Assembly: GCF_030532965.1 (NCBI RefSeq)
Contig: NZ_JAUNKC010000006.1
Span: forward strand, 58,798 to 122,797
Length of the DNA: 64,000 nucleotides
Reading direction: 5' to 3'
Source: Corynebacterium sp.
Lineage (GTDB): Bacteria > Actinomycetota > Actinomycetes > Mycobacteriales > Mycobacteriaceae
The notes below the pieces were generated by a model. It saw only the letters and a list, made by a program, of their open reading frames with translations, was not told where the DNA came from and did no database searches. This document shows, in pieces, positions 45,994 through 56,569 of the stretch. Position 1 is the first letter of the stretch, and each line of letters starts with the position of its first letter. A program made the translations under genes and the position numbers.

Positions 45994-47103
45994 ATGGCTG
46001 CAAAGAAAAGCACCAAAACCGCAGTTTCGGCTGGCGGCGACCGGCAGAAAGCACTCGATGCTGCATTGGCATTGATTGAAAAGGATTTTGGCAAAGGTGC
46101 CGTGATGCGTCTTGGGGACGACAATCGTCCGCCGATTCGTGCGATCTCCTCGGGAAATACCGCGATCGATGTTGCCCTAGGGATCGGCGGTTTCCCACGC
46201 GGACGTATCGTAGAGATTTATGGGCCGGAATCCTCTGGTAAAACCACGGTGGCGTTGCATGCAATTGCCAGTGCTCAGCGGGAAGGCGGGATCGCGGCAT
46301 TTATCGACGCGGAGCACGCGCTTGATCCAGAATATGCCCGTAAACTCGGCGTTGATACCGATGCGTTACTGGTTTCACAGCCGGATCACGGTGAGCAGGC
46401 TCTTGAAATCGCAGACATGTTGGTGCGATCTGGTGCTATCGACATTATTGTTATTGACTCGGTGGCTGCGCTTACCCCGAAGGCCGAAATCGAGGGGGAA
46501 ATGGGCGACAGCCATGTGGGTTTACAGGCCCGCCTTATGAGCCAGGCGCTGCGCAAAATGACGGGTGCCCTCTATAACTCCGGTACTACTGCCATCTTCA
46601 TCAACCAGTTGCGCGAAAAAATCGGCGTGATGTTCGGGTCCCCGGAGACTACGACCGGTGGTAAGGCATTGAAGTTTTATGCTTCAGTGCGGTGTGATGT
46701 GCGTCGGATTCAGACGTTGAAAGACGGACAAGATGCAATTGGTAACCGGACAAAGCTGAAGGTTGTCAAGAATAAGGTCTCACCGCCTTTCAAAGTTGCA
46801 GAGTTCGACATTATGTATGGCGAGGGAATTTCTCGGGAATCTTCGTTGATCGATATGGGTGTCGACAATGGCATTATTAAGAAATCCGGTTCGTGGTTCA
46901 CTTATGAAGGAGACCAACTAGGCCAGGGCAAAGAAAAAGTGCGTATGCACTTGAAGAACAATCCAGAATTGGCAAATGAGATCGAGCAGAAGATTCTGAA
47001 GAAGCTCGGAGTTGGCGAATACGCGCAGGCTGCTGATGAGCTTTCCGACGAACCTGTCGATATGGTCCCTAATATTGACTTCGACGACGAGACTGATGAC
47101 TAA
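45994..47103 (+). CDS. recA: Recombinase RecA
   Basis: 369 aa, ATG with AAGGA seven bases upstream. Strand exchange and SOS coprotease. Marks: Walker [16 protein letters not shown] (at about 76), [20 protein letters not shown] (split: GDSHVG, QALRK), [21 protein letters not shown] (split: NQLREKIGV), and the acidic C-terminus ending DFDDETDD. No intein, in contrast to M. tuberculosis recA. Overlaps recX by 8 bases. Confidence 0.98.
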   Translation: MAAKKSTKTAVSAGGDRQKALDAALALIEKDFGKGAVMRLGDDNRPPIRAISSGNTAIDVALGIGGFPRGRIVEIYGPESSGKTTVALHAIASAQREGGIAAFIDAEHALDPEYARKLGVDTDALLVSQPDHGEQALEIADMLVRSGAIDIIVIDSVAALTPKAEIEGEMGDSHVGLQARLMSQALRKMTGALYNSGTTAIFINQLREKIGVMFGSPETTTGGKALKFYASVRCDVRRIQTLKDGQDAIGNRTKLKVVKNKVSPPFKVAEFDIMYGEGISRESSLIDMGVDNGIIKKSGSWFTYEGDQLGQGKEKVRMHLKNNPELANEIEQKILKKLGVGEYAQAADELSDEPVDMVPNIDFDDETDD

Positions 47104-47710
47104 TAGGTCTCGTTCCTCAGTTCAACAGGAGAAATTGGCACGAGCACAACAAGCTTTCGCTGATTATCTTGAAAACGGCAGTGACTTGTTCGACCCTGTT
47201 GTTGAAAAGGGAAAGCAAGAAATACGCCGTAGGGCATTGTTATTACTGGACCAGCGGGGCCGCTCCCGCTCGGAGTTACGTGACCGGTTGCTGCGTCTGG
47301 ATTTCGATTCGACGTTAGTGGAGAGTGTGTTAGACGACCTAGCGGAATGCCGATTGATCGATGACGCGCTTTTTGCTTCTGAATGGGTGCGGCAACGCCA
47401 CCAGCGCAGTGGGAAAAGCCGCGTGGTGCTCGATCGCGAACTAAAGTCCAAAGGAGTTTCACGCAGCGAGCGCGAAGCTGCTTTGGCCCAAATCTCTGAG
47501 GACGACGAAAAAGACGTCGCTAAACGAATAGCAACGAAAAAGGCTAGTTCGATTAAAGAGATCCCCTGCGATCACAAACAGCGGGATAAGTACCTGCGGC
47601 GAATTGTAGGGATGCTAGCCCGAAGAGGATTCTCAGAAGGGTACAGTTACGCTATTGCCCAACAGGCCATTGAGGAAAGAATTGGTGTTTTAGAAAGCAA
47701 TAGTCTTTAG
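47096..47710 (+). CDS. recX: Regulatory protein RecX
   Basis: 204 aa from ATG 47096 ([13 protein letters not shown]), inside the end of recA, so they are translationally coupled. RecX binds RecA filaments and limits their activity. Three-helix repeats: [22 protein letters not shown] (split: [11 protein letters not shown]), [29 protein letters not shown] (split: RLIDDALFA) and [14 protein letters not shown]. An earlier in-frame start at 47012 lies within recA coding sequence. Terminator at 47723. Confidence 0.93.
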   Translation: MTNRSRSSVQQEKLARAQQAFADYLENGSDLFDPVVEKGKQEIRRRALLLLDQRGRSRSELRDRLLRLDFDSTLVESVLDDLAECRLIDDALFASEWVRQRHQRSGKSRVVLDRELKSKGVSRSEREAALAQISEDDEKDVAKRIATKKASSIKEIPCDHKQRDKYLRRIVGMLARRGFSEGYSYAIAQQAIEERIGVLESNSL

Positions 47711-47722
47711 CGTAACGAAATT

Positions 47723-47752
47723 GGCGCCCACTCCTTTTGCTCGGTGGGCGCC
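47723..47752. terminator. Terminator between recX and the CAP-domain gene
   Basis: GGCGCCCAC / GTGGGCGCC with a 12-nt loop between converging genes. Confidence 0.8.
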
Positions 47753-47768
47753 ATGATCTAGTGCTGGC

Positions 47769-48284
47769 TTAATAGCGGTTTTGGATAACGATGTAGATCT
47801 GGTTTCCGAAACCTTGAGCAATGCCAATACCGCCGATATTAGGGACATCGCTCATTAACGCACGGTTATGGCTAGGCGAAGCCATGAAAGTGGCAATGAT
47901 TAGTTGGGCATTCCACTGATCGGTAGTCCAGATTACTTCTCCGGATCCATCATTACGGATGCTATGCGCATAGGTTCCCGTGGCGGCCATGTACTGTGCC
48001 CACCCTTGGGCTTGCGGCTCAAAACCAAGATCGCGTGCGATAGGACGTTTGCCGTGAGCGATGCGCACGCGATTCATTTCATTGAATGTATCAACTTTAA
48101 GTTGTTCAATTGAGGTTGCTTGACCAGGAAAAGCGGTAAACCGCACTTGGTTGCCGAGACTGTGTACTTGCTGAAGCGCTGCGTCGAATGGGTTTTGCGC
48201 ATGTGCTGCAGGGCTGAAAGCGGCAATCGAAAAACACGTCAGTGCAGAAACTGTGAATTTCTTAAGTTTACTTACATTACGCAT
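47769..48284 (-). CDS. CAP-domain (SCP/PR1-like) secreted protein
   Basis: 171 aa. A Sec signal peptide (hydrophobic core VSALTCFSIAAFSPA, cleavage after AHA|QN) leads to a CAP domain: FNEMNRVRIAHGKRPIARD, GWAQYMAATGTYAHS, the EVIWT segment with the family's Glu, and ASPSHNRALMSDVPNIGGIGIA (split: SPSHNRALMS). The two His (HS and HN) and Glu residues that make the CAP cavity are present. Secreted CAP proteins are common in actinobacteria; role unknown. No anchor, so probably released. Confidence 0.88.
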   Translation of the reverse strand: MRNVSKLKKFTVSALTCFSIAAFSPAAHAQNPFDAALQQVHSLGNQVRFTAFPGQATSIEQLKVDTFNEMNRVRIAHGKRPIARDLGFEPQAQGWAQYMAATGTYAHSIRNDGSGEVIWTTDQWNAQLIIATFMASPSHNRALMSDVPNIGGIGIAQGFGNQIYIVIQNRY

Positions 48285-48759
48285 TGGCGGAACGTCCTTC
48301 CGTTGAGGGCGTGACTTTTAAAAGACCAGGTTGATTCGGTAGTTAACCTGCTAATAGGAATAATTGCCTGATTAAAAAATTAAGTCAAGCTGAGAAATAT
48401 ATTAATGAATAGGTTGAAATATCAACTTTCATAACGGAAATCGCAATAGTGTGCCACTACCTGTATATATTGAAAATTCTAAAAAAATTTATAACCCCCT
48501 TTGTGGGGGTGGAGGGAATAAATCGGCAGGCAGCGTCCGTGTGGGCCGCGTTTGGTTTTTGTTAAAAGTATTGGGCCAATCGCAAATAATGCAGGTTTTT
48601 CCTAAATGTGCGACCCGGTTTTTAAGGCTTAACCTTTAACGAACCTTAGTTTTAAATAAGAATTTTGGGGGAGGGGATTTTTTAGGGCGCCTTGAAACGT
48701 TGGTGGTGTCAGGTATTGCCTTTGGGTTTTAGGTGGATCGCCGATTAAACTGGGCAATT
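48285..48759. other. Long intergenic region between CAP-domain gene and miaB
   Basis: About 475 bp, AT-rich between 48300 and 48480. It holds the promoter of the minus-strand CAP gene and that of miaB. One clear structure, a hairpin ACCCCC-TTTGT-GGGGGT (48494-48510), is followed on the minus strand by a U-rich stretch (ATAAATTTTTTT), so it would terminate any minus-strand transcript arriving from 48.6 kb; no gene of that kind is seen. No RNA gene recognised. Confidence 0.5.
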
Positions 48760-50337
48760 GTGATTTCAGCTGTTAGCGAAGAAAAAACCGTGGATAATGC
48801 CAAAACCGCACCCAGGACATATGAGGTGCGTACGTTTGGTTGCCAAATGAATGTTCATGATTCTGAACGTTTATCGGGTTTGCTAGAGGAAGCGGGATAT
48901 GTCCCGCTTGAGGGGGACAACACTCCTGACCTCATCGTTTTTAATACCTGTGCTGTTCGGGAAAACGCGGACATGCGTCTATATGGCACGCTAGGCAATC
49001 TTCGTAGTGTAAAACAGGAAAATCCTGGCATGCAGATTGCCGTAGGGGGCTGTTTAGCGCAGAAAGATAAAGACCGCGTCGTGGAAAAAGCCCCGTGGGT
49101 CGATGTAGTCTTCGGGACTCACAATATTGGTTCCCTGCCGACTCTTCTGGATCGGGCGGCTCACAATCGACAGGCGGAAGTTGAAATTGTGGATTCGCTG
49201 GAGCAGTTCCCATCGGTTCTGCCCGCAAAACGGGAATCCGCCTACGCAGGGTGGGTTTCGGTATCGGTAGGTTGCAATAACACTTGTACGTTTTGTATCG
49301 TTCCGTCTTTGCGTGGAAAAGAAGTGGATCGTCGGCCAGGCGACGTGTTAGCTGAAGTTTCTGCGCTGGTCGAGCAGGGTGTCATCGAGGTGACTTTGCT
49401 CGGGCAGAATGTGAATGCGTATGGGGTTAATTTTGCCGACCCAACGGAAGATCGGGATCGGTCGGCGTTTTCTAAACTACTCCGTGCTTGCGGCGATATT
49501 GAAGGTTTGGAACGGGTGCGGTTTACTTCACCGCACCCGGCAGAATTTACTTCAGACGTCATTGATGCAATGGCGGAAACGCCTAACGTGTGTCCGCAGC
49601 TACACATGCCGTTGCAGTCGGGTTCTGATCGTATTTTGAAGGAAATGCGTCGGTCATATCGGTCGAAGAAGTTTTTGAATATCTTGGCCGAGGTGCGGGA
49701 AAAGATCCCGCATGCGTCTATCACCACCGATATCATCGTGGGATTCCCAGGCGAAACTGAAGAAGACTTCCAGGCAACCCTCGATGTGGTGGAAAAGGCA
49801 AGATTTACTAGCGCTTATACCTTCCAATACTCACCACGGCCGGGAACACCAGCAGCGGAGTACGCTGAGCAGATTCCTAAAGAAGTTGTTCAAGAGCGTT
49901 ACGAACGACTGATTGCGCTTCAAGAGCGAATTTGTTTGGAAGAGAATCGCAATCTTGTCGATACGGAAGTCGAACTCCTCGTTCAAGCTGACGGCGGCCG
50001 AAAGAACGACCGTACACACCGACTCACTGGACGATCTCGGGACGGGCGGTTAGTGCATTTCATGCCTATTGCGGCATCGGAAGGCGTCATCGATGGTGCC
50101 ATTCGCCCGGGCGATATCGTCAGCACAGTCATTACCGATGCGAAACCTCATTACCTGATCGCCGATAGCGGTGTGACATCGCATCGACGTACCCGAGCCG
50201 GCGATATGAGCGAAGCGGGTAAGACACCTACTACCGCGCCAATTGGAGTAGGGTTGGGCATGCCGCGAATTTCAACGGCGAGCACACCAACGCCACCGCC
50301 AGTTGCTGGTTGCTCAGATGGTGGCTGTGGTTGTTAA
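48760..50337 (+). CDS. miaB: tRNA-2-methylthio-N6-dimethylallyladenosine synthase (MiaB)
   Basis: 525 aa from GTG 48760; GTG 48733 and GTG 48790 are also in frame, and the start is uncertain. TAAACT (48746-48751) ends 8 nt before 48760. Radical-SAM methylthiotransferase acting on tRNA position 37 after MiaA. The UPF0004 domain has [18 protein letters not shown] and the second cluster Cys; the radical-SAM site is [13 protein letters not shown]; the TRAM domain is at about 395-460. A C-terminal tail of some 65 residues, Thr/Pro-rich, ends CSDGGCGC. miaA lies 4.3 kb downstream. Confidence 0.94.
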   Translation: MISAVSEEKTVDNAKTAPRTYEVRTFGCQMNVHDSERLSGLLEEAGYVPLEGDNTPDLIVFNTCAVRENADMRLYGTLGNLRSVKQENPGMQIAVGGCLAQKDKDRVVEKAPWVDVVFGTHNIGSLPTLLDRAAHNRQAEVEIVDSLEQFPSVLPAKRESAYAGWVSVSVGCNNTCTFCIVPSLRGKEVDRRPGDVLAEVSALVEQGVIEVTLLGQNVNAYGVNFADPTEDRDRSAFSKLLRACGDIEGLERVRFTSPHPAEFTSDVIDAMAETPNVCPQLHMPLQSGSDRILKEMRRSYRSKKFLNILAEVREKIPHASITTDIIVGFPGETEEDFQATLDVVEKARFTSAYTFQYSPRPGTPAAEYAEQIPKEVVQERYERLIALQERICLEENRNLVDTEVELLVQADGGRKNDRTHRLTGRSRDGRLVHFMPIAASEGVIDGAIRPGDIVSTVITDAKPHYLIADSGVTSHRRTRAGDMSEAGKTPTTAPIGVGLGMPRISTASTPTPPPVAGCSDGGCGC

Positions 50338-50405
50338 GACTTTGGTGTCTGAATGCAACACATCCGGATGTTTCAACGACTGGCTTACTACCTGCGAGGT
50401 GTTAA

Positions 50406-51101
50406 ATGACTGAAAACAATGAAAGTGCGATTGCACATGAAGAAGCCACGCCTGAGGTTTTAGGTGCCCAGGAACTTGCTGAAGCGGAAAAGAAGGCGGC
50501 AGCAAAGTTCTCGCTGGAGTATTTCGGTAAGTTCCTGATCGGTGCGTGGGTGTTGTTTGTCATCGGCTTGCTCTTACCGCATGGCGGTGCGGTTCGTGGC
50601 TGGCAAGTGCTCACGCTCCAAGGCGAAGCACTCGGCTTGCGAATCGGTGTTGTAGAAGAATTCTTCGTTATTGTCGGCACCTTGGGCGTTGTCGTTTTCG
50701 GTGGTTGTTTGCTCCTCACACGGCGCACGATTTTCGCTAATATTTCGTTTTTGCTCACCGGCATTTCCTTGTTCAGTTCGCTTCTCGCAATGTGGATGCG
50801 CCTGCAGGACAAGGAGATTTCAGGCGGTCCCGGGTTGGGGATCGGCTTGCTGCTGGAAGTAGCTGCGGTAATTGTTGCTACCTTTGCGCTGTCATACATG
50901 ATTCTTCGCCGGTCCGACGAACAGGTACGGTTAGCGCAGCAACGTCAACAACACGAGAACCTCGACGAGGTTGGTTATGCTCAGCGTGCTGCTTTGGTTA
51001 GTCAACAGCAAAACACACCCGAAACGAATCCGCTGTTTATCGACGATCGTCGGCAGCAAGCCGCGGCGCGGCACAAGAAAACTAACGAGGCTGCCGATTA
51101 A
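50406..51101 (+). CDS. Rv2732c-like four-helix membrane protein
   Basis: 231 aa, ATG. Four hydrophobic segments: FLIGAWVLFVIGLLLPH, EEFFVIVGTLGVVVFGGCLLL (split: FFVIVGTLGVVVFGG), ANISFLLTGISLFSSLLAM and LLEVAAVIVATFALSYMIL. Long polar tails at both ends (N-terminal acidic, C-terminal Gln/Arg-rich). Directly after miaB, the same place as Rv2732c in M. tuberculosis; the family function is unknown. Its stop overlaps the converging GNAT gene by 4 nt. Confidence 0.82.
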   Translation: MTENNESAIAHEEATPEVLGAQELAEAEKKAAAKFSLEYFGKFLIGAWVLFVIGLLLPHGGAVRGWQVLTLQGEALGLRIGVVEEFFVIVGTLGVVVFGGCLLLTRRTIFANISFLLTGISLFSSLLAMWMRLQDKEISGGPGLGIGLLLEVAAVIVATFALSYMILRRSDEQVRLAQQRQQHENLDEVGYAQRAALVSQQQNTPETNPLFIDDRRQQAAARHKKTNEAAD

Positions 51102-52240
51102 CGGTTGATGGTCGCTTGATACACCTGGATACGGCTTTGCGGAGTAAAACCAAGTTGTTGGTTTATTCGGCACATGGCCACATTAGAGTTGGCGTTGCTG
51201 GTAAAGACGCGTTCCAGCTCTGGCCACTGGTTGGCCGTAGTTATCAAACTAGCTTCTTTTAGTGCTGTGCCGAGTCCGGCTCCGCGAAAGTTTTCTGCGA
51301 TCACGGTTGAGCCTTGATCCGCAACGGTGGGATCTGAATCTGCCAGCCTGGTCGTGTCGGAGAAGCCGATAGGGTGGCCGTCCTTCAGCAGTACCGTGGT
51401 GATGTTTTCATTTGCTTTTCGACGCAATAAGGCCCGCGCTTGTTCTAGCCGCTGCTTCGTCCATGGTTGTGGGTCTACCGCCAAGTTGCCGACGGGTATA
51501 TCGGTGCTCGCGGCGTCGAAAAGCGTGAGCATCCCAGAAACTAGTTCAGGGCTCGGATCGTGATTGAGATAGCTGCAAAAACTATATCCGTTTGGCAGTA
51601 TGGGCAGTGGAAGCCCGCGTTTAGCAATAACGGGGATATAGCCGTGGGTTTCATCGTGGGCGAGGCTGAAGCCAGCTTCAGCTATTGCCTGGGCAAATCG
51701 TGGATTTAGATCACCGTCGGCGAGCGGTACTGGGTGCCATAACCGAACTATCTGACGGTCTAACCGCCTGGCCAACTCCTTGGTCTGATGAAGCAAAGTC
51801 AACCAGTGCTCGGTTTCGGTTTCGTCCCCAGGTTCACCCGGAATTGGGGCGATCTCGGCATCTAAAATCACATCGCAGTCAATGCCGTTGGTGTGCGCCT
51901 GAAGCGGCACTGACGCCTCGATATAGCCGAGTAGGTCGGCGTCGACAAGCGGTGAGGTAGGCGAGTCCGTATACGCCGAAATGACGGGGTAATTCAGTGC
52001 GGACATCGCAGAATCGGTCGCTGCCGCGCTTCCGGTTATTGCCGCCAAAATGACGGTGTGCGATTGGGGATTCTCCTTCAGTGACTCGATGACTGCCCCA
52101 GCCGAGGTAGAGGTTGCTGTATCGCCGGAAACGTCCTGCGCGGCGAGATTGGCGGAGAATACGAACGACAACAATGCGTCGCTTGGATCGCAATCTGTGA
52201 TACCAAGCGGCGGTTGTTCAAATTGGAAAAAGGCAGTCAT
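51098..52240 (-). CDS. GNAT-like acetyltransferase (two-domain)
   Basis: 380 aa from ATG 52240 (MTAFFQFEQPPLG). The C-terminal half has the clear GNAT acetyl-CoA site: VIAENFRGAGLGTALKEASL (R/Q-x-x-G-x-G/A loop) and NSNVAMCRINQQLGF. The N-terminal half is a second, degenerate GNAT-like domain. Substrate unknown; two-domain GNATs in actinobacteria include mycothiol synthase, but this one does not show its usual substrate residues that I could name. Ends by overlapping the converging membrane protein gene. A GCTTTTCGACG copy (51514, reverse) encodes TLFDAAS. Confidence 0.82.
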   Translation of the reverse strand: MTAFFQFEQPPLGITDCDPSDALLSFVFSANLAAQDVSGDTATSTSAGAVIESLKENPQSHTVILAAITGSAAATDSAMSALNYPVISAYTDSPTSPLVDADLLGYIEASVPLQAHTNGIDCDVILDAEIAPIPGEPGDETETEHWLTLLHQTKELARRLDRQIVRLWHPVPLADGDLNPRFAQAIAEAGFSLAHDETHGYIPVIAKRGLPLPILPNGYSFCSYLNHDPSPELVSGMLTLFDAASTDIPVGNLAVDPQPWTKQRLEQARALLRRKANENITTVLLKDGHPIGFSDTTRLADSDPTVADQGSTVIAENFRGAGLGTALKEASLITTANQWPELERVFTSNANSNVAMCRINQQLGFTPQSRIQVYQATINR

Positions 52241-52284
52241 GACAAACATCATAACTGCCTGTAGCAAGTAGTAACGACCCAGGA

Positions 52285-53625
52285 CTAGCGGGTTTCCACC
52301 GCGTTGATCGCGGCATCAGCCCATTCTTGCCACTGAGCTGCCTGTGCCCGCAACTTCTCTGCTTCTTTCGTCTTGCCCTTGGCTTCCGCAGCGTCAGCGG
52401 CAGCATTAAATTCGGCTACCCGTGCGCTGAACTGCGCAGCCCGCGCCTGGGCTTCAGGGTCGGTGCGCCGCCATTGCGCGTCGGCGGCTTGGGTGACACG
52501 GTTTTCAAGCTCGGCGATTTTATCTTCAAACTCCCGGATCTGGGCCCGAGGAACAAAACCGATTTCTTCCCACTTTTCCTGAAGCTCACGGAGCTTCTGG
52601 CGGGCGTGATCGAGACCACCTTCCGGATCGATCAAACGATCGTATTCGTCTAATAGCGCTTGCTTCGCCTGAGCATTCGCCTCAAACTCGCGATTACGTT
52701 CGTCTTGGATCGCGTGCCGTGCATTGAAGAAGTGGTCTTGTGCAGCTTTAAACGCATCCCACAGCTTGTCGTCGATTTCGCGCGGTGCACGGCCAGCTTT
52801 CTTCCATTGATCCATGAGCTGCCGGAACGCACGGGCTGTCTCGTTCCAATCGGTCGAGTCCTTCAATTGCTCCGCCTGAGCGACAAGCTCTTCTTTCGCC
52901 TTACGGGCAGCTGCCCGGCCCCGATCTAGCTCCGCGAAATGTGCACCTCGACGTCGATTGAAGGCATCCCGTGCACGAGAGTATCGCCGCCACAAAGCAT
53001 CATCAGTTTTGCGGTCGATACCGCGGATAGTCTTCCATTCCTCGAGAATTTCACGAATCCGATCACCTGCGTGCTTCCAGTCTGTGGAGCTCTCGGCGAT
53101 GGATTCGGCTTCGGCTGCCAACTCTTCTTTGCGGGCAATTGCTGCAGCGCGACGTGCTTGTTTTTCTTCCTTGGCCTTGAGCCCTGCGGCATCGGCGTTA
53201 TCGATGACGGTTTGCAGTCGAATATGTAACGAGTCAAGGTCGCCAATGACCGCTGCCTCTGCCAGAGACTGTTGTAACTGTGCGGCTTTTTCCTTTAGGT
53301 GGTTAGCTTCGCCAGGGTGGGAGACCAACCGCGCTTCCAAATAGACAACTTCGGTAGCCAGATCGTCGAAACGCGCACCATAATGCGCCAAACCTTCGGC
53401 GGGAGTTCCGGCTTGCCAAGACCCAATCAGCCGTTCGCCGTCCTTGGTTTTAACGTAGGCGTTACCGCTGTCGTCCACGCGTCCCCACTGTGCCGGATCG
53501 GATGCTGGGGCTGCTTGCGCTGGTGGCTGAGCAGAAACCACCGGAGCTGCAACGGAAGCTCCAGGACGTGGACCAGGCCGGGGACCAGGACGTGGACCTG
53601 GCTTCGGAGGATTGGGAGTGCTCAT
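52285..53625 (-). CDS. DUF349 repeat protein
   Basis: 446 aa. N-terminal Pro/Arg/Gly repeat (MSTPNPPKPGPRPG...), a short folded region (about 45-90), then four to five DUF349 helical repeats of 70-75 aa: WKHAGDRIREILEEWKTIRG, WNETARAFRQLMDQWKKAGR, and LDHARQKLRELQEKWEEIG. Almost all helical and highly charged, cytosolic. The function of the family is unknown; the M. tuberculosis homologue is Rv2731 beside miaA. Ends 44 bp before the GNAT gene start, likely one transcript. Confidence 0.85.
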   Translation of the reverse strand: MSTPNPPKPGPRPGPRPGPRPGASVAAPVVSAQPPAQAAPASDPAQWGRVDDSGNAYVKTKDGERLIGSWQAGTPAEGLAHYGARFDDLATEVVYLEARLVSHPGEANHLKEKAAQLQQSLAEAAVIGDLDSLHIRLQTVIDNADAAGLKAKEEKQARRAAAIARKEELAAEAESIAESSTDWKHAGDRIREILEEWKTIRGIDRKTDDALWRRYSRARDAFNRRRGAHFAELDRGRAAARKAKEELVAQAEQLKDSTDWNETARAFRQLMDQWKKAGRAPREIDDKLWDAFKAAQDHFFNARHAIQDERNREFEANAQAKQALLDEYDRLIDPEGGLDHARQKLRELQEKWEEIGFVPRAQIREFEDKIAELENRVTQAADAQWRRTDPEAQARAAQFSARVAEFNAAADAAEAKGKTKEAEKLRAQAAQWQEWADAAINAVETR

Positions 53626-53962
53626 GGCTGTTTCCTTAAAAGTATCTCGTACCGCGCGACGCGGCTGCCGAAGTTGTTAACCTGAAATTCGCATCACTTT
53701 TACTACTGGCAAAACTGCAAGCTAACAATGACGCGAGCAACGTGTCCGCAGACATACATGCCAACAAACACTATTGACCAACATACCGCGTAATCGGAAG
53801 GTATGTCATGGTTGGCGCCGAAAAATCCCAAATTTTATTGGTTTAATTGTCAAAAATAGGACGCCAGAGTGTTGCGAACAACCAATCTTCCAGCGAATTT
53901 TGACCGGACGTCCATCCCACAACCGTCGATCGGATTAGGGGATTGGCCATTAAGGTAGGGTA
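53626..53962. other. Intergenic region between DUF349 gene and the LigB-like gene
   Basis: 337 bp between two diverging genes. It contains a hairpin ACATACC / GGTATGT (53781-53806) next to a TTGACC (53774-53779), and a TAAGGT (53951-53956) that ends 6 nt before the GTG of the plus-strand gene. No coding frame or RNA gene recognised. Confidence 0.45.
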
Positions 53963-54631
53963 GTGAAGGTGAGGGAACACGATGACGAACGCATACCTAC
54001 AACAGTGGTAATAATTCCAGGAAGCCCTGCAATAATTCCGGGTCTTGGTTTCGGAGATTCCGTCGGCATGGCAATCCGGGAAACGGTATCGGACCTTTTG
54101 TCATCTCTGGCTTCTACACGTTCGCGTGGATCGGAGCGATCTGTTCGCATTCTGTGTTCTCACGATAGTGATTACCAAACGAACATTACTGGGTCGTTTG
54201 CTGCCTGGGGTGCGCCTGATGTGACAGTTTCAGGTGGAAATTATCTGCCGGAACTCATTGCTAGGTTTTTTCTCGAATCGGCTGGTTTCACTGTGCCGGA
54301 AACTGCAGCTTCCGATACTGCAGCGCTGTCGCCAGGGCTGATCGTGGCGGTTGTAGACGGTAGTGCTGGGTTAACCGCACGCGCTCCGCTTTCGCTGCTT
54401 GACCACGCGCCAGAAATTCATCAGTGGTGTGAACAATTCCTAGGGAACCCGAAGAAGTACTGCGGTCAGTACGACCGTGCACGCATGGTTCAAGCCGGAG
54501 TTTTGGATCCTAGAATTTGGTCCGAATTAACCAGATTGGTGCCGCACGTTACTAAAGCTGAGCTCGTCGCCAGCGATTTTTCGCTAGGCGTCGGTCGGTA
54601 CGTTGCACGATGGGAGTTGACTACCTCATGA
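53963..54631 (+). CDS. Class III extradiol dioxygenase LigB-like protein (Rv2728c family)
   Basis: 222 aa, GTG 53963 (GTG 53969 also possible). The family fold is related to LigB extradiol dioxygenases: VVIIPGSPAIIPGLG, ILCSHDSDYQTNITGSF and a C-terminal EIHQWCEQFLGNPKKY. The metal-binding His pattern of true LigB is not clear, so a dioxygenase reaction should not be assumed. Function unknown; it lies just before miaA as in mycobacteria and shares ATGA with it. Confidence 0.8.
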   Translation: MKVREHDDERIPTTVVIIPGSPAIIPGLGFGDSVGMAIRETVSDLLSSLASTRSRGSERSVRILCSHDSDYQTNITGSFAAWGAPDVTVSGGNYLPELIARFFLESAGFTVPETAASDTAALSPGLIVAVVDGSAGLTARAPLSLLDHAPEIHQWCEQFLGNPKKYCGQYDRARMVQAGVLDPRIWSELTRLVPHVTKAELVASDFSLGVGRYVARWELTTS

Positions 54632-55554
54632 AACCACAGGTCCCCGTAGTGATTGTAGGCCCCACTGCCTCCGGTAAGTCCGCACTGGCGATAGCAATAG
54701 CACAGGAATATGGTGGCGAAATCGTCAACGTGGATTCCATGCAGCTTTATCGGGGCATGGACATTGGAACCGCTAAACTTCCGGAATCCGAACGCGGCGG
54801 AATACCACATCATATGCTTGATGTTTGGCGAGTTACAGAGACAGCTTCAGTTGCGCGCTTTCAATCGGAAGCAGTTGCGGTTGTTGAGGACATCAGTCGA
54901 CGCGGCAAGCTCCCAGTGTTAGTTGGTGGTTCCATGCTCTACGTCCAGTCGCTTATCGACGATTGGCAGTTTCCACCCACAGACGAAACCGTGCGCCTCA
55001 AGTGGGAAGAACGACTTGAGAAACATGGAGTCGACGAATTGCACAATCAATTGGCGAAGTTGGATCCAGAAGCTGCCGAAATAATCGAAGACAAAGATCC
55101 CCGCCGGACCGTTCGGGCGTTGGAAGTAATTGAGCTAACCGGCCAGCCATTTAAAGCCAGTCAGCCCTCCAAAACCGCACCGCCGCGATGGGGCAGCATT
55201 TTACTTGGTTTAGAAACCACTCCGGAATGGTTGAATCCACGTATCGAAGAACGAACTCGCCAGATGTTTCAAGCAGGTTTTATCGAAGAAGTACAACGGT
55301 TAGTCAACACGGAAGGTTTGATTGCAGATTCAACGGCGGGACGCGCCATTGGGTACGCCCAAGTTTTGGCGGCGATGGCTGGCGAGCTTTCTTGGGCGGA
55401 AGTTGAAGAGCGAACGACGATCGCAACACGGCGCTATGTGCGACGGCAAAAGAGCTGGTTTAAAAAGGATCCACGGATTACCTGGATACCAGCGGCGACG
55501 GATACACAAGCCCATGCAACCGCAGTGATAGAACGCAGATCTGTAGGTAAATAA
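54628..55554 (+). CDS. miaA: tRNA dimethylallyltransferase (MiaA)
   Basis: 308 aa; ATG 54628 overlaps the previous stop as ATGA, and an upstream ATG at 54610 in frame is less likely. Adds the isopentenyl group to A37 of tRNAs reading UNN codons. Walker A GPTASGKSALA, the DSMQLYRGMDIGTAK block with the catalytic Asp, HHMLDVW, VLVGGSMLYVQSL and the end TRRYVRRQKSWFKKDPRITW (split: RRQKSWF). dapF follows 60 bp downstream. Confidence 0.96.
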   Translation: MKPQVPVVIVGPTASGKSALAIAIAQEYGGEIVNVDSMQLYRGMDIGTAKLPESERGGIPHHMLDVWRVTETASVARFQSEAVAVVEDISRRGKLPVLVGGSMLYVQSLIDDWQFPPTDETVRLKWEERLEKHGVDELHNQLAKLDPEAAEIIEDKDPRRTVRALEVIELTGQPFKASQPSKTAPPRWGSILLGLETTPEWLNPRIEERTRQMFQAGFIEEVQRLVNTEGLIADSTAGRAIGYAQVLAAMAGELSWAEVEERTTIATRRYVRRQKSWFKKDPRITWIPAATDTQAHATAVIERRSVGK

Positions 55555-55614
55555 TTAGCGTTACAATAGGCAGAGATACAGCCGCTGCGTAAATAGAAGG
55601 ATGCAGGAAACCCA

Positions 55615-56514
55615 ATGAATGCTAGTAGCGATCATGGTACTCTTCCGTTTCTGAAAGGACACGGAACAGAAAATGATTTTGTGATTATTTGTGATCCTGA
55701 TGCCCACCAGGAATTGCATCCGGAATTCATTGCCGCGCTTTGTAATAGGCGCTCAGGCATTGGCGGTGATGGATTGCTCCGGGTAGCCCGAACCGGTGCG
55801 CTTTTCGACGCTGGCCTGATCACCGAAATCCCAGCGGGTGTTGATCGTTCCGATTGGTTCATGGATTATTACAACGCTGACGGATCGATTGCGGAAATGT
55901 GCGGGAATGGCACCCGGGTTTTTGCCCATTTCGTTCGCAGTCGGGGATTGGTGACCACAGATTCGTTTACGATTGGCACCCGCGCAGGTGGGAAAGAGGC
56001 CACCGTCTTTAACTGCGACGACCTCACCGCTGATGTTTCGGTGGAAATGGGGGAACCGGTAGTAACTGGAATATCTACCTGCGAGATCGGCGATCGCAGC
56101 TTTGCTGGTTTAGGTGTCGATATGGGCAACCCGCACTTGGCGTGCGTGGTTCCTGATTTAACTGCTAGCGATTTAGCGGACCTAGAGCTGGTTCAGCCCG
56201 TTTTCGACCAGGAGTTTTTCCCAGCGGGGGTCAATGTCGAGATTTTAACTGCTTTGACCACTGACACGGAAACTCCAATGTGCCACATGAGGGTGTACGA
56301 ACGCGGTGTCGGCGAAACACGTTCCTGTGGCACCGGCACAGTTGCTGCGGCACGTGCGGCTCTTGCTGATGCTGGTATTGACCTAGGAAGTGTTCGGGTT
56401 GTTGTCCCTGGCGGCGAGGTGCTCGTAACCCTAACAGAAACGGGATCGCAGCTCCGGGGACCATCAAAAATCATCGCTGAAGGGGTCGTTTCGAAAACAG
56501 CGGTTTTGCCATAA
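55615..56514 (+). CDS. dapF: Diaminopimelate epimerase
   Basis: 299 aa, ATG with AAGGA upstream. Turns LL-DAP into meso-DAP for peptidoglycan and lysine. PLP-free two-thiol mechanism: both active-site Cys are present, [11 protein letters not shown] and [11 protein letters not shown]. Further marks are [18 protein letters not shown] and [23 protein letters not shown] copy (55800) encodes ALFDAGL. Downstream is a strong bidirectional terminator. Confidence 0.96.
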   Translation: MNASSDHGTLPFLKGHGTENDFVIICDPDAHQELHPEFIAALCNRRSGIGGDGLLRVARTGALFDAGLITEIPAGVDRSDWFMDYYNADGSIAEMCGNGTRVFAHFVRSRGLVTTDSFTIGTRAGGKEATVFNCDDLTADVSVEMGEPVVTGISTCEIGDRSFAGLGVDMGNPHLACVVPDLTASDLADLELVQPVFDQEFFPAGVNVEILTALTTDTETPMCHMRVYERGVGETRSCGTGTVAAARAALADAGIDLGSVRVVVPGGEVLVTLTETGSQLRGPSKIIAEGVVSKTAVLP

Positions 56515-56521
56515 AACGAAA

Positions 56522-56567
56522 GACAATAGTCGCCCTCTTTCTCCATGAAAGTTGGGCGACTATTGTC
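56522..56567. terminator. Bidirectional terminator between dapF and the LRR surface protein gene
   Basis: A 14-bp perfect stem GACAATAGTCGCCC / GGGCGACTATTGTC with an 18-nt loop, ending with GTTT on the plus strand; the other side reads TTTCG. Confidence 0.9.
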
Positions 56568-56569
56568 GT

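Noticed and set aside
53781-53806. Hairpin ACATACC/GGTATGT taken as a riboswitch or operator
   Set aside because: No known aptamer core and no nearby fit to a described operator; listed only as a structure.
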